Part shown: positions 1-14,005 of the stretch, in pieces
Numbering within the stretch: position 1 is the stretch's first letter
How the letters are laid out: each line of letters opens with the position of its first letter
The notes under the pieces: model-generated
The model's database searches: none
What the model was told of the DNA's origin: nothing
What the model saw: only the letters and a program-made list of their open reading frames with translations
Position numbers and translations under genes: made by a program
Source: Vespula vulgaris
Lineage: Eukaryota; Arthropoda; Insecta; Hymenoptera; Vespidae
Reading direction: 5' to 3'
Length of the DNA: 64,000 bases
Assembly (NCBI RefSeq): GCF_905475345.1
Contig: NC_066594.1
Span: 4,028,001-4,092,000 of the forward strand

Positions 1-198
1 TGGAGCACGAGACTGACGGCTTTGCTCTTATCGACGCTCGGTTCTGCCAAGCTTAGCAGATTTTTCATGTTTTTCAGCTGTTGAAAATGAAAGCTCATAT
101 CGGTTGCCAAGACCATGTCGATCACGAGCGAACGAAATTCTCGGAATTCTTCTCGCGACAGATTTTGAAGAATATTACATTCGTCTTCCCTTAATATT
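1..198 (-). CDS. Pde1c: PDE1 exon (catalytic domain, runs off the left edge)
   Basis: Begins after a pyrimidine-rich acceptor (tttttcag) and completes an Arg codon split 2+1. It encodes RILREDECNILQNLSREEF, then LVIDMVLATDMSFHFQQLK and LAEPSVDKSKAVSLVL. This matches the helical part of the PDE1 catalytic domain after the HDYEH block, where vertebrate PDE1 has a similar ATDMSxHFQQ stretch. No donor is seen before the window edge, so the exon is incomplete here. Confidence 0.88.
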
Positions 199-3100
199 CT
201 GAAAAAGTACACCATCCGTATTTCTAAAGTTTCCTGTTATATAGAGTACCGTTATATGAAATTAATTCTGTATACCTGAAACTCGCTGATATATGGTGAT
301 TTTCTAACACAGCGCGGTCGTTATAGAGAAGTGCCGTATCACTGCCGGACATTACGTGGAAATTGTTTGTGGTCCCAGTGTGCTCGTAGTCGTGAATAAT
401 TGCCGCTACGAGTGACGAGAATATTTCTAGATCGGTCAGCCAATTCTGGAAAGAGTAATTTCTCTTTTAACTATAAGATGATTAAATTTTCAACGACACG
501 ATATCTTCAGGTTCACCGTTTCGTATCTGCCTTCTTTATACACGAGTTATATATTAGTATTAATAAAATGAAGGGATGTAACAGTGAACGCATGAAAATC
601 TCTTAAAAATACAATTTTGAGATGCGAAACTTACCATTAGCCCCGTTTGGCACAAAATATAATGCATAGTTTGAGCGACGTCCGCGGCATGAAGATTATT
701 GTGATATGGATTTCGATGTCTGCAGTATCCTTCTTCAATTCTTCCTAGGAAGCATTCCAGAACCGCAGGTGGTACTTTAAACTTGTGTAACATACCGTAC
801 CGATTCAGTAGGTCGTAGCCTATGTATTTGACAGGAGCTCCGACTGCAGCTTCGTTCAATGAAAACACGTCGAAAGACCAGTCGTCCAACGTCTTAAATT
901 AAGATTCATTAAAATTCAGAAAAAAGTTCGTTGGTAAAATATTTGTTTTAAGAAATCACAAGACTACGTCTAATTAAAATAACGCGAATCCAAAAGTAGA
1001 CGTGCAATTACTATGGACACGATACTAATAGGATTTCCTCGAATTGCATTCAATTAACATTTATCAAATACATTCACAGTCTCGCGTAAAGAAATATAAT
1101 TTATAGGTATATATGGGTATATACACTATTTCAATGAGAAGTAAAGTTTTCCAGAGCAAAAACTACCTTAAGTACTTTAACCACATCTGGTGGAAATTGC
1201 ATGAGAGCGGTATTGGTGACTCTCCTATAAATCCGATCAACGAAAATCCCAGCTCTAATAGCGTGAGCCACAGATCGAAACTTGGGTTTCTCATCCGCCT
1301 TCCGCCTTGTCGTGGCAAGTTGTCTGGTGAAGGTCGACGCCAACCATTCACGAACTTCGGGTGGTACCGCGTCCGGTTGTACTTCGGACAATTCGTCATC
1401 TTCGTCGGCCAATCGTCTACAGAAAACCACAGGAAGAAAATGTTAACGACTGAGTCGACGAGTATCGAGATGAAGACGCTTCAAAACTTCTACCTTCGTT
1501 TACCAATAAAAAAAAAAAGAAAGAGAAAAACTGAGTCACTTCCTCGATACTCATCTAGTGAACTTCGACATTTAAAAGTCATCAAACCCGATCACAGTTC
1601 GAATTTGACGCGTTCATTTCTTGCAAAGATATTGGAATTCTTTCAAAACGATCCTCGAAAGTTGTTCAACGAAACACGCCTTCCCTGAGAATATATCTTT
1701 TCGACCTCAACGAAGAAAATTACACAGTCACGAATCGATGTGAATTCGCGTCTGGCGACATCGTTCGAATAAATTATTGCGAAAGAATACGCATCGTATT
1801 CGTATTTGTTTTTATATATGCATTTACGAATTCAAGCAACCAAAAGAGGACAATAGTACTGCGCATTAAATGAATTACCGATTATCGAAAATTTCTACAA
1901 TTTTATTTCTCAAAAAAATCTCGCATCTTACGAAATGCATGTTCTTTTTCTATTTACCGGCTAAATCGTACACCTCGAGTACGTATTTTACATCGACAAT
2001 AAAGATAACGTGAATCCAAAAGCGACATAGCGCTCTAATTCAGTTTCATAAATGAATGTATTATATTAATGAGAAATGTACGAATAAGAAGTTAACACTA
2101 TTCTTTGTACAGAACAAGCGAATCCAAAATACTTTGAATTTTTAATACGATTTCTTTTCAGAGCATTTTTGCCATCGACAAAATGATTTTAAAGATTGCC
2201 GACCTACTTTCGTTTAAGATTGAAAACGTTTTGAACATCCTGAAAACACTTTGATATCACAGCGACGATCCGCTGTGTATAGTAATGTAACTATACAAGG
2301 AATGCAGGCAACCAATTAAATTACAACTACGACTAAAGTTACTTACGACGTAGGTACGTAATAATTAATTGTTATTATTCAAAGTATATATGCTGATATG
2401 TTTCACACGAATTCGAGTAATAAGGAATATCTTATAATTATACACGTACATACATCTCGAAAAGTGGAGCTGAAATAAATCTATTTTAACGAAAAGCTAA
2501 TATCTGTTAAAAAGCATTATGAAGAAAATATAAAACGTCATGCAAAATAAAAACTCGAGTGCTATCGTGATAGGAAATAGTATTTATAATAATTAAGAGA
2601 TAACGGTGAACGATTGTGAGAGGTTGTTTGAATTCAAACTTTTGCACAAACCTACGGCGTACACCTTGTCGGCTAGTAGCAGTTGATTCCGTATGGTCGG
2701 CATCTCTACAATGTAAAACATCAAAGAAAAGACATGTAACATTGAGGGTTTTTACATCGATCTACCCGTTGTTAAAAGCAAACGTCCCCATCTATGCGAG
2801 GCGTGACTAGAAAATTCACGTATTTCGATCCCGAAACGAAACCAGCATCTTCCTACTTTTTCATTGAGAAACTTTCGAGTCACCCCTGCGATTTTCCGTG
2901 TTGCAGGAAACGTTTGACCGCACGTTCCTTCTCAATTCGTTATACTTAAACGTATAACGAATAGGTAATAACTTTTAAAAACGCCCTATGTGTATACATG
3001 CACTCTCTCGAACGTAGGAAAAGACAGATATAGAATAGATTACAATGATGATGCAACTTGTAACAGGCAGGTATCCGGAAACCGCAAAGAGATTACACCT

Positions 3101-6100
3101 AAAAAGAATCTATAAAGGGGCTAAAAGAAAGAAAAGAAAAATAAGATACAGAAAGATAGATAGACTATGAAAGAATACGAGGCATTCAGGCAGCTTGGAA
3201 TCACATTTTCATGCTATGTTTAAAATGTTACAATTCCTGTATTCTTGCAAATTTTCAAGTGTTCTTGCAGGTTTTCAGAAATACTCTCTTCAAGATTTTC
3301 TATCATGCGTGTTTTCAATTTTCCTCTAGAAGAAACCTTTCTCTACGTATAAACATATCTTATATGAAAGAAGTGAAATTTTTTAAAAATCAGTCGATGC
3401 TTTTTATATCGATAGTTCTACTCAAAAACGACAATCTATTCTTTTTCCTTCTTGCTTAGACAATATCACAACGCGCTTAATAGAAAGACAAAATATCGAT
3501 AGAAATGTATTACGATAGTTTTCAAGCACCCTAACTAAAATGTTCGTGAAACTACTGAGACTTTTGTCTCTCTCGCTAAAAAAAAAGAAAGAAAAAAGAC
3601 ACACGATTTATCCATCGATCATATCCCATATTCCCTACTACGATAGGTAGGAAAGCTCTAAATCGACTGTTTAATACGGGATCTATATTCCTTAGAGGTA
3701 CGTAAGAAAAAAATGAAGGTTTGAGATAAAATTGAGTTTTTCGTATTTATCATCCCGCGATCATAAGTCAGTACTGATGTTATATATTGGAGGGAAGAGC
3801 GATGACGACGATACGTAAAAAATTATTTATAGCAGAAGCACAATTCTTTTATCTCGGAGAATCGATTGAGAGACGTTTCAAATATACATAGCTGGGGTAG
3901 ATACGTGAAGCGTCGATCGCTCGACCCTTATAAGGGATGGTCATTGGCAGCGTTCGAGCATACAATGCATGGTCAAGAACACTGTGTGATATCTGCATGT
4001 TACGTGAACCCACTACGAACATCGGCGAAGGAGTGACAGGCATCAGGGGTTGAAGGGTTTCTTTGAAAGTGAGGAGATGATTCGTGTGTGGGGGTAGGAA
4101 ATGTGAATGTTTCGCAACCTTTCCCACACAGGGGTGCGAAGCTTCCTTTTCTGGGTTACCACCGCGTGGCTCTGTTGTCCATCCGGGTCCATGCTGCCCC
4201 CCAGGGATGTAGAAGTCAGGCCCGCACCCCTACGTGATGACCGAGAGCACTCATTCCCGCCTGAACTCACCCTGCGGTAGTGCTCGTTAGTTCATCATAT
4301 ATAGAAAAGAATAAAATAGTCATAGATTACACTTTTTCTTTCTTTTTCCTCTCTGCCCTTCTTTTCTTTTTCTATTTTTTTTTTATTCGCTTTACTATTC
4401 CTTTTTTCTTTTCTTTTTTTTTCTTTTTTATTATCGTTTTGCCAATAATCGTTTGCCTTTTTTTCTGCATTATCATCTCCTCAGAAAAGCATTCTAAAAT
4501 ATCGAAAGCCACGTTTTCCTGCTGCTTGGCACGTAAAAGAAAAAAGAGTAAACGAAGAGATGAAAATTTGGTTGCTCTTTGAAGCAGCAGCAAAGTTCAC
4601 CATCGTCGAAGTTAACCTGGAAAACGCTTTTACGGGAAATCGAAAGAACGTAAGAGCCATGAGAATACAGCGTTGATGGAACCCTTCCGTTAAAAGGGTT
4701 CAAGATTTTCACCAATATCCTATCGTATGCCGTTCATATATTCTTTTCCAAATAAGAGTGTAAGACTTAACGTAACAAATTATAAAATATCACAAAATAT
4801 AATGTCGAAGGAAACATTAAACTACTTGCTTCGTTTCCAATAGGCATAGGGTAACAGAGAATAATCCGAATGTACCATCGAAAATTAATATCGCTTTACT
4901 TCTAGCCAATTTGAGTTCATTTCCTCGGGACAATGGGATCAGCTTCTAATCGGGTATAATACGCCTAAGTCTACTTGGGAAAAAAACTACTTATTCATCA
5001 AACTTAATGTTACATGCTTTCGAGTGAGCAAAAATCGCACACGTGAATGTGTACGTCGCATCGGATACACAGGATAAGCGTTAATAAAAATTATTAGCCG
5101 AACGCGAAGAATTTTTCAAAGTAACTTATTCGTCATTATTTTCATTATAATCCCTCGATATTTATCGAATCTAATAAAATAAAAAGAAAAGAATAAAATT
5201 CAAACAATAATAATCGACGAATAATCCCTTTAATTAACATAAAGAAGAATAAGAAAAAAGTGAGCGAAAAGGAAAAATTCGCTTTGCCTCCTGTGAGGAT
5301 TGAACTCACGACCCCTGGTTTACGAGACCAGTGCTCTACCACTGAGCTAAAGAGGCGCTCTTACAAACTCTTTCTGATGATTAGTAGATGTACATAAAAA
5401 GTCTAAAAAACATTTTAATTTTTACGTTTTATTAATAATTCATCTTATTTGAACGAAGTTTAATTTTTACCATTAGGCGATCGATCGTGATTTAAGGGAT
5501 CGTGAGTTACATCCAAGAGAAAACTTCGCGAAAGAAAGTAATATCTTCCTTTTGTTTAAACATTAGCGAGACAGAATCCTATTCTCATTTCAGCATATTA
5601 GTTTACGTTCGCACGTACGAGAAAAAGGATCGATAGATGACGACGAGTAAATCGAAGTGAATACACGTTCGACTTTGTTACACCAACTGTAATCGTTTGT
5701 CGTGCTTACCATGTTTACATTATCGTTAAAGAACTCTTTCAAAGATCTTTAAAATAATGAAGAATATTAATTATAATTTGTATGTCTTTCTTTGGAGAAT
5801 CATACATCCTAACGAAGAGAAAAGATCGTGTAATAAAATACAAAAAGAATAGTGTAATACTCTCGTGCGTCTGCAAACTTTTGCATATTTCCAAAGAGAC
5901 ACATAGGACGATATACGTAAAGATGTCGTTTTATATTTTATTAAGCAAGGTAAAATATCGTTATCCATTTAAAATGTAACTTACTTTGTCTCGTCGATGA
6001 AGACTGCTTCAAGTACACGCGCCGCATAATGTAAATTTCGTTGGAGCAATTCGGCGGATATTTCGCCATGTTGAAGCTGCCTTAACAGACATCGAAGTCT

Positions 6101-8155
6101 GTAAAAGCAAAAAACCAAACAAATAGTAACTGCATCTTGCGATGAAAATTTTAAAAGAAAATTTTCGATGTGATAAAATTGTTCGCGTCTATATCCGTTC
6201 CTACCTGAGAGCAGCTTTGTCACAGGCGTCGGGGGTGTCAATGGCGGGTAGTGAATCTGTCGTGAGATCAACATTATCGAGGATCTCGTCGAGATCCACA
6301 GACTGACTCGACAAAAACCTGTCAGGATTATGTGATGGCGGGGAACTCTCGAAACTGCCACCACCGAGGCTTTTGCTTTTGCCCGAACTGCGTCGTACTA
6401 TCGTCAGCGTGCCTTGCTCTGAAATTAAGCGACGATATCGTTCGATAACAGAGCTTTTCCATACTCTTCTGCGAAACGTGGATTAACATGTACTCGTGCC
6501 TACATGTATGTATATGTACATATACCTATATATTTTTTAACGATCTCCTTCGAATAGGATCTAATAAGATCTTTAAACGTAAATCTATATTGAAAGTGTA
6601 CTATAATTTGGAAAATAGTGTGACCTTTATCATCAAATTATTTTATCAAGTAAAATTAAGCTTATATAATTATATTATTACCTTAAATACTATCGGAAGA
6701 GTCTTTTATTTCGCAAATTGGTAATATTTCGTTCCAGCATTAAATGTAAAACTATTTTAATCGTAAAAAAAATATCGACTTCGACGTAAAGAGAATCGAT
6801 TTATAACGCGTCCATTTATCTACGCAAAGAAACGAGTAATCCGCGTCGGAGATAGAAACACAAATCGTAAGTGGAATCTCGTGGTAATATCATGGAAACT
6901 TACTCGATAGCTGACCATTTCGACCAGGGGAGGAAGGATTGTGCGGGCGAGGTGGGGTTGTACCACTTGAACAGCCGGTAGCCGTGTTCGCAGCTGTATC
7001 ATGCGAGGCCACCCCCATATCGTCTCTCGTGACCCTTCTATCCGGCGGAGATGCAACTGCAATTTCGAAAAGAAATTTAAACTTACTTCAAAATTACACT
7101 TCAGATTATCCTTTATACTTTCTTTTATATTTCGTTTTACAGAAAAATATTCGAACACTTTTTCAAATGGAATAATTTTTTTCTTCTAAACCAGGAAGCA
7201 TAATTTGACCTAAGATTGATCGATTTTCTGAATATTCACAAAATGAAATATTTACATGTACAAAATGAATATATTCCTAAAAGCTATTGATAAAAAATGT
7301 TTCAAGGATTTTTAAAGAAGATACTTTTTTTAATTCTTTCTATGTATATTTTATGCGACACACTAATTTTTTCATATCTATGCAAAAATTCGGAACATTT
7401 TATTTTACCTACAAAATTTTACTCAATTTTAAAAAGCTTACAAACGTTTCTCCGACTATCTCTATACCATTTTTAACAAATTTTTCATATTTCTTTTTTA
7501 TATTTTTTATTTATTCTCCATTTATTTCCCATTAGTTTTTTTTTTCTATTTTTTGTAATAAATATATCACGATTTATCGAGTATAGAAACATTTATCCTC
7601 CATAGTCATCATTTTTTTTTTTATGAACTCTAACAATTTTTTTGGCGATACTAACCGTTCCAATAAAACTGATATTCGTTTTTACATATTTATTCATTTC
7701 ATCATATTCCATAATCGATAATTGGAACTAATATTGATATATCTCCTATTGCACATAGTTACTTGATATTTACAGTAATATAGTATATTAACGTGATTAC
7801 ATAATAACAATGCACAAAGGGAATCAAAATGTATGATTTAGTAGTAGCTCATAGAGAGAAAATAGTTATTTGTACAAATCTATATATCTATATTAGAAAG
7901 TTCTCTTATATTATTTAATTATTTCCATCCTTCGATTATCCATTTTTAAAGTATTATATTTTCGACGATATTTCTGTCATTAAATTTAATTATATATGTT
8001 AGAATTGAATCTTGTTTAAATATTTTCGATAAACTAATAAAATATAAATTAACTGAAATGCGAGTTAATCGGAGAATAATTTTTTTCATAATAGTAAGCA
8101 CATTATGTCGTCATTATCATTATTATCAACAATTATTAAATCTTCAAATAATTTT

Positions 8156-8199
<44 letters not shown>

Positions 8200-10376
8200 C
8201 AATTGATGGATCAAATATAAGCGATAGAACCGATGGGTCATTCGACTGCAGTGAAAGCACCGCATGATAGCTATCGATTTGTATGCTCCGTCGATAGTCT
8301 TTACACTACGTAGATATAACTCATCGATAAAATTCAGAACGCGAATTGCATCTATTATTTTAATCACGTTATACTACGAACATAAAAGATGAGAAGTATT
8401 CAAATTAACATACATTAACGTAGATATTGTAGAAAACATCGCTAGTAAGCATTTGACTTTTCACTCTCGTTCAAAACATTTATAATTTCCAATTAATTAT
8501 AATCTCTAATTAATTTTATTAAAAAACATATTAAAATATTAATACAAATCAAAACATGAAATTAAACTATTTATCAACAAATAATTCGACATAATCTACA
8601 TGATGCCGTATATAGTTTTTATGTTTGTGCTTTATTTTTTATTAAAAAGTATAAAAAAGCAACTCAACAGGTATAAAAAGTATATAGAGATATGTACTTA
8701 AATTCTAGATATTAAGACTGGTATAAAATAATTGATAAAAGCTTTTTGACAAAAGAGAAAATGTAATAAAGAATATCGACGATGATTGGAACCATTAATC
8801 TTCTAAAAGAGACGTAACGTACTCGTAAAATCTTGAGATTGAAATAATATATCATTCTTGATGAAAGAAGTAACTTTTGATCTATCATAAAAAAGAGAAT
8901 TATAAGATATTCATTCATTACACGTAATCTACAATGCTTGAATATTCTTCAAACTCGAAAAGACAAATGGTCACATTTACTCGATAGTTCCAACTAACTT
9001 CATTAATTATTTCATTTATTTTCTCGGGTACTTTCCCATGAAATAAGAATAAGAATTTGTTCGCAATAACTATAATAATATAACGATTTATGCGTTAAGT
9101 ATTTTATGATTGTCTTCCTTCCTCTTTCTTCTTTTATTGAAAAAATATGAGATAGTAAAAAAAAATCGACCATTTATACGTATAATATCTTTCAATTATG
9201 TGAAATACTATCTCATTTACTCTTCCCAATATTTAATTGCATTTATTTTTTATATTGAAATAATAATAGAAATAGGCATATCAAATAGACAGATATTTAT
9301 ATATGTAAACGTTTGATATGAATCAATTTATACGAATTAAAGCACGATACGCGTTAAATGTTTAATGACAAATAGAATGAATGCTTATTAAAGTGACATT
9401 GAAAATATCGATTAGTAAATTACACGTTTTAAAGACGATGCTTTTACGCAACAGTCTAATTGCATTTTTATGCGACGTTAAAATCGATGGATCATTAATT
9501 AAATTCTTATCGCATGCAAGGATGTTGGATCAATATAAAATTACATAATCTTCGCATCATTTGTTACCTTACGAGGCGACGTCTTATAATATTAATTACT
9601 GGAAATCTCTTATATAATATTCAGACATAGTGATACGATCGGTCGCACAATAAAATAATATATGCAATTGTTGAAAGCATACTACTAGTTACATGCATGT
9701 AGTCATAATATACACTTCAGTCTTGAAAATTTATACACCGTTCTTTTTCAGTTGTCATTTAGTTATCCTTGAATGATAAAACGTCGATAAGCACGTTGAA
9801 TAAATCTAAACACGTTTTTTGTTGTCACAGATGTACAAAATTGAATATTTTAAAATTTTCTACTATATTCTAAAAAAATTATACGACTGCTGATAATATC
9901 TAGATAGTGAATTTACTTTTATCGTTTTTTACATAAAATAATAGAAAACTAAAATAAGAACTAAATGAGAAATACATGTTTATGTTCTCACGTCGAAGCG
10001 TACTAATAATTGTAACAAGTTAATAAAATAACATTAATCGTTCAGTAACTCTGAAAATTCATTTGTACAAATAATTATTTTTAGATACATCTGTTACAAT
10101 GATTTAGCAATTTATGTATTTATATGTGTAGAAAATGGATAATTTTGAAATGCGCATCGTAAGAAGTTTGATTGAAAAATATCGATAAATCAAGGTTTAT
10201 TTACACAAGTATTGACGTTACTACCAAATGTTCATTAACAAATCTCAAAGGTGGAAACATCAAAAAAGCAAACAAGAAAAGATAAAAATATGAAAATATA
10301 TTTTAGTAATAAAATAGAAACGAATTTTTATTTACAAATTAGATTTTCTTTCCTCATATGTATATTTCATCATATT

Positions 10377-10417
<41 letters not shown>

Positions 10418-13400
10418 CTCTTATAACATTCATCAGTTAAGTTAATTTCAAGTGCTTAAAATAGGACGATCGTACATAGTTCGTCATCAAGATAGAAAAT
10501 TTGCCGGATACAAGCGTGGCAAATAGTCAGCATATTATTGGATTTTCAGAGGGGAAAAGGAAGATAAATTTTCGAAGGGGCTTATTCGTGAGAGTAAATA
10601 TGTACTCATGTGCGTTGAAGCTGTAAACTTGAATAACTGGAGGTACTGTGGAAAAGCTTTGAAAAAACTAACATTTTCGTTTAACGATCGACAAGATTTT
10701 TTACCTTTATGGAAAAAAAAATAAAAAAAAATAAAAAAAGGAAAGAAAAAAAGAAGTACGAGCAGATCGCGGGACTTGAATTGACTTCGTTTCATCGGAT
10801 ATCTCGAGTTGTGACATCAACGTCGGATATAAAAAAAAAAGAAGCAGTAGCTAGCCATAGCTCTTGAAATGATCGTTCTTACGAGTACAAGCTTCGAGCG
10901 ATGATGACGATAACCAGAGACGAGCTATTCGCATTTTCTCACGAGCCTCGAGTTCAGAGAGATTTCTTTGATTACATTACCCCGCACAAGCATTACCGCT
11001 ACCAACAAGACCTTCGTCTTACTTGCAATGTCACGCAAAATACATAAATATACGTGCACATATACGTACATATATTTACGTATTCTTGACTTAATTTTCA
11101 CAGAACTATGTAATATATCTACATATATGGTGAGTGACGCGTTCGACGATTTCACGATGCGTGAATTGAATTATTCATAAGAAAAATACTGAAAATAAAA
11201 TGAAAACGCGCTATGGCATGGATTATGAAAGAAATATTGAGTTGTCAATGTCGTTAACGGTTCAATCAAAATTTCTTATTTCTACCAATCGTTTTATTCT
11301 TCGATTGCCACCGAAATTATTATGCAGTGTGTATTCTAACTGAGAAAATGAAGATGACGATAAAAATGATCTCGGGATATTGTACTTTATATTTTTCTCC
11401 TAGATTCGTAAAAACGTGACTATCAAAGCTTATTGTGTCTCATTTTCTCTCTCGATCGTCATCACGTATCTAGTATATATCGGTCGTACACGAATAAAAC
11501 ATCCATGAAAGTGCTACGAGAAAGGACTTCGGTATAAAGGAAACAATGTTGAAAAGTGAAGAACGGAGATTCAAACGGGTCTTTCTTCTTCTAATTAATG
11601 GCTCCACTGTGCATATCTTCTACTGAATTTTACATTACTAAATTTTCTATGCGATAAAACGACGATCTTGTAATACACATACAAAATGCTTCATATTATT
11701 ATACGTCTTTCTAATTAATTATGAAATAAGATTTCTTATGTCTTTTTTATAATAATGATTTTCTTTATTTCTGTAATTGATGCAGTAGATATGGAAAATA
11801 TATATAAGAGTAAAATAAAAACGAATTATCGATTCTTCTCTAAAAATAATCGTCCAAATTATGAAAACGCATTTTGCAATGTTATTATGTTAATCCAACA
11901 AAAACAGAGCTTTATGAAGTTTGTTAAAATCGAAACTTAGTTCATTAGTAATTTACTCTTCGGTAAAATCAAAAAATAATTCATTAGTAATAAATACTTT
12001 GCCGAAACAAAATATATCAAAATTATATGTACTATTCTTGTAAATGTATTAAAACATAATTATGATTTTCCGAAAACAACATTTGAAATATTATCTTCAA
12101 ATATATAACTATAAATGATTAAAACCTATTATTTTGGTATAAGTCCCCATAAAACTACCGAATAATTCATTATATTTACTACACTTGTACATCATTATAT
12201 TAACAAAATAAATAAAAATTAAGATACTATTTATCAGATAACTATCATGAGGAGTTGAATAGATTAAAAACAAGTATTGGAATCAGTCAAGAAAATACAT
12301 TGTAATAACAACATATGTAAATACAATGTATACTTAACGATAAGGATTTCTCTATATTAAATTTAAACAAATATTATATGATGAATTATATTATTTTATA
12401 TGTATTTTCATTTATACGAATACGCAGCTTTTAATTATCGTTCCATTTTAATTACCATATTTTATCGAAAAATACATAATATTTTTCCGTAGTTATAGAT
12501 TTTTGACGAATTGTATGTCAGTTTAACAACGTCATGATATCGATATAATATTCTATCAGATCCATAAACCTTCCGGCGACGTATCCGTTATTTCTTCCTA
12601 CACTATACGGCATTACCTCATTTCAACATTGTACGGACATAAATCAGGAGACCGCGTGTAAAACGAGCTGCCGTTCTTTGGGAAGAAAGGAAGGCAATTG
12701 AACGATGTCGAGAGAAAATTAGTTTCGTTGTATACACCCTGTTACTTTAGAACTATCAAAGAATACCATTGTTGAATGATGTCTTGAACATTTATAAACA
12801 AATTTCATGAATTCTACGTTATCTTTTTTGAACGTTTCCTTGATTGAGTTATGTTCCAACATTTAAAAACAGTCGAAAAGTATACAACTATTTTGACGAT
12901 TGATTTATTGCAAAAATTTTCTTTATATCGCGGACGATAAATATTCGAGTAAAAAAAAGTTGAACATTTCGAGTTATAACAACATGCAAATGCTTGATAG
13001 TAATTCGATTTCTGTATTTCTCTTTTATTTCTTTCATTTCTTTCATTGCAGTTTTTTTAATTTCAAAGATTCTAACTATTCAAACGTATCGATGATCTGT
13101 CGATAAAAGTAGAAGATGCTAGCATTCAAAATATTTGTTCGCTTAAGGTACGAAACTATAGGCATAACGCTACTAGCTAGGAAAGATCGATAGAGGATGT
13201 AATACGCGTTAACTCACCGTATTCCTTATCTATACACGCGATCGTACTTTCGTAAAAAAGAATCGCGTGCACTATTTCCCTTTTACATTCATAGAGCAAC
13301 ACCAAGACTGTGTTAATTTTTATAGTACGTACTAGTAAAGTCTTTAATGAATTCGCCAACAACGTAGTACCGAGTGTTAAAAAAACTCACAGTTATTGCA

Positions 13401-13960
13401 ATGTAACTTACAACATTTTGTGATGAATATCGAGTTACTTTTTTTATATCATCAAAAAATTTTTCTTAAAGATTATAACGAGTTTTTGTCAAATTTAATG
13501 CACATATGAAAAAATATTGAAGAATATTTTAAAAAGCTTATAATAAGAAAATTATCCTCTCTCTTATTTCGTATCTTACATTTTACATAGATATTGTATC
13601 TTCAATAAAGTGTTTTTTTATTTTACTATAAAAAAGGCGAACGATTTGTTATTAATCATAATAATAGATTGATCAAAGTCTCTATTAAATAACATCATTT
13701 TCAAGCGACTAGTATACACTATCCAAACTTAATTGATTCAATCATTCATTTCGTCACTATTACGATCTCATCTCTGTGTTGTATAAGGTAAGTTACATTG
13801 TAGGAAAGATCAATGCCTGTACATACTGGTCAATAACGTCTATTGTGTTTATGTCGTAATACTACTGCATTCAACAAGGATAGAATGTTATTTGAACATT
13901 ATGCGGAAATGGTCTCGAAGTTTCAACGTTCCTAGAAATACCAAAATTACCGTTATACGT

Positions 13961-14005
<45 letters not shown>

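Larger units (their letters stand above)
1417..5984 (-). other. PDE1 intron (4.6 kb) with tRNA and GC-rich patch
   Basis: AT-rich intron holding a tRNA-Thr at 5285-5356 and an unexplained GC-rich stretch at about 3893-4275. A T/C-rich low-complexity tract lies at about 4330-4440. Open frames elsewhere in it are short and lack family signal. Confidence 0.8.

Noticed and set aside
1113..1688. 191-codon plus-strand open frame
   Set aside because: It is largely antisense to a well-supported PDE1 exon and its composition follows from that exon and flanking low complexity.
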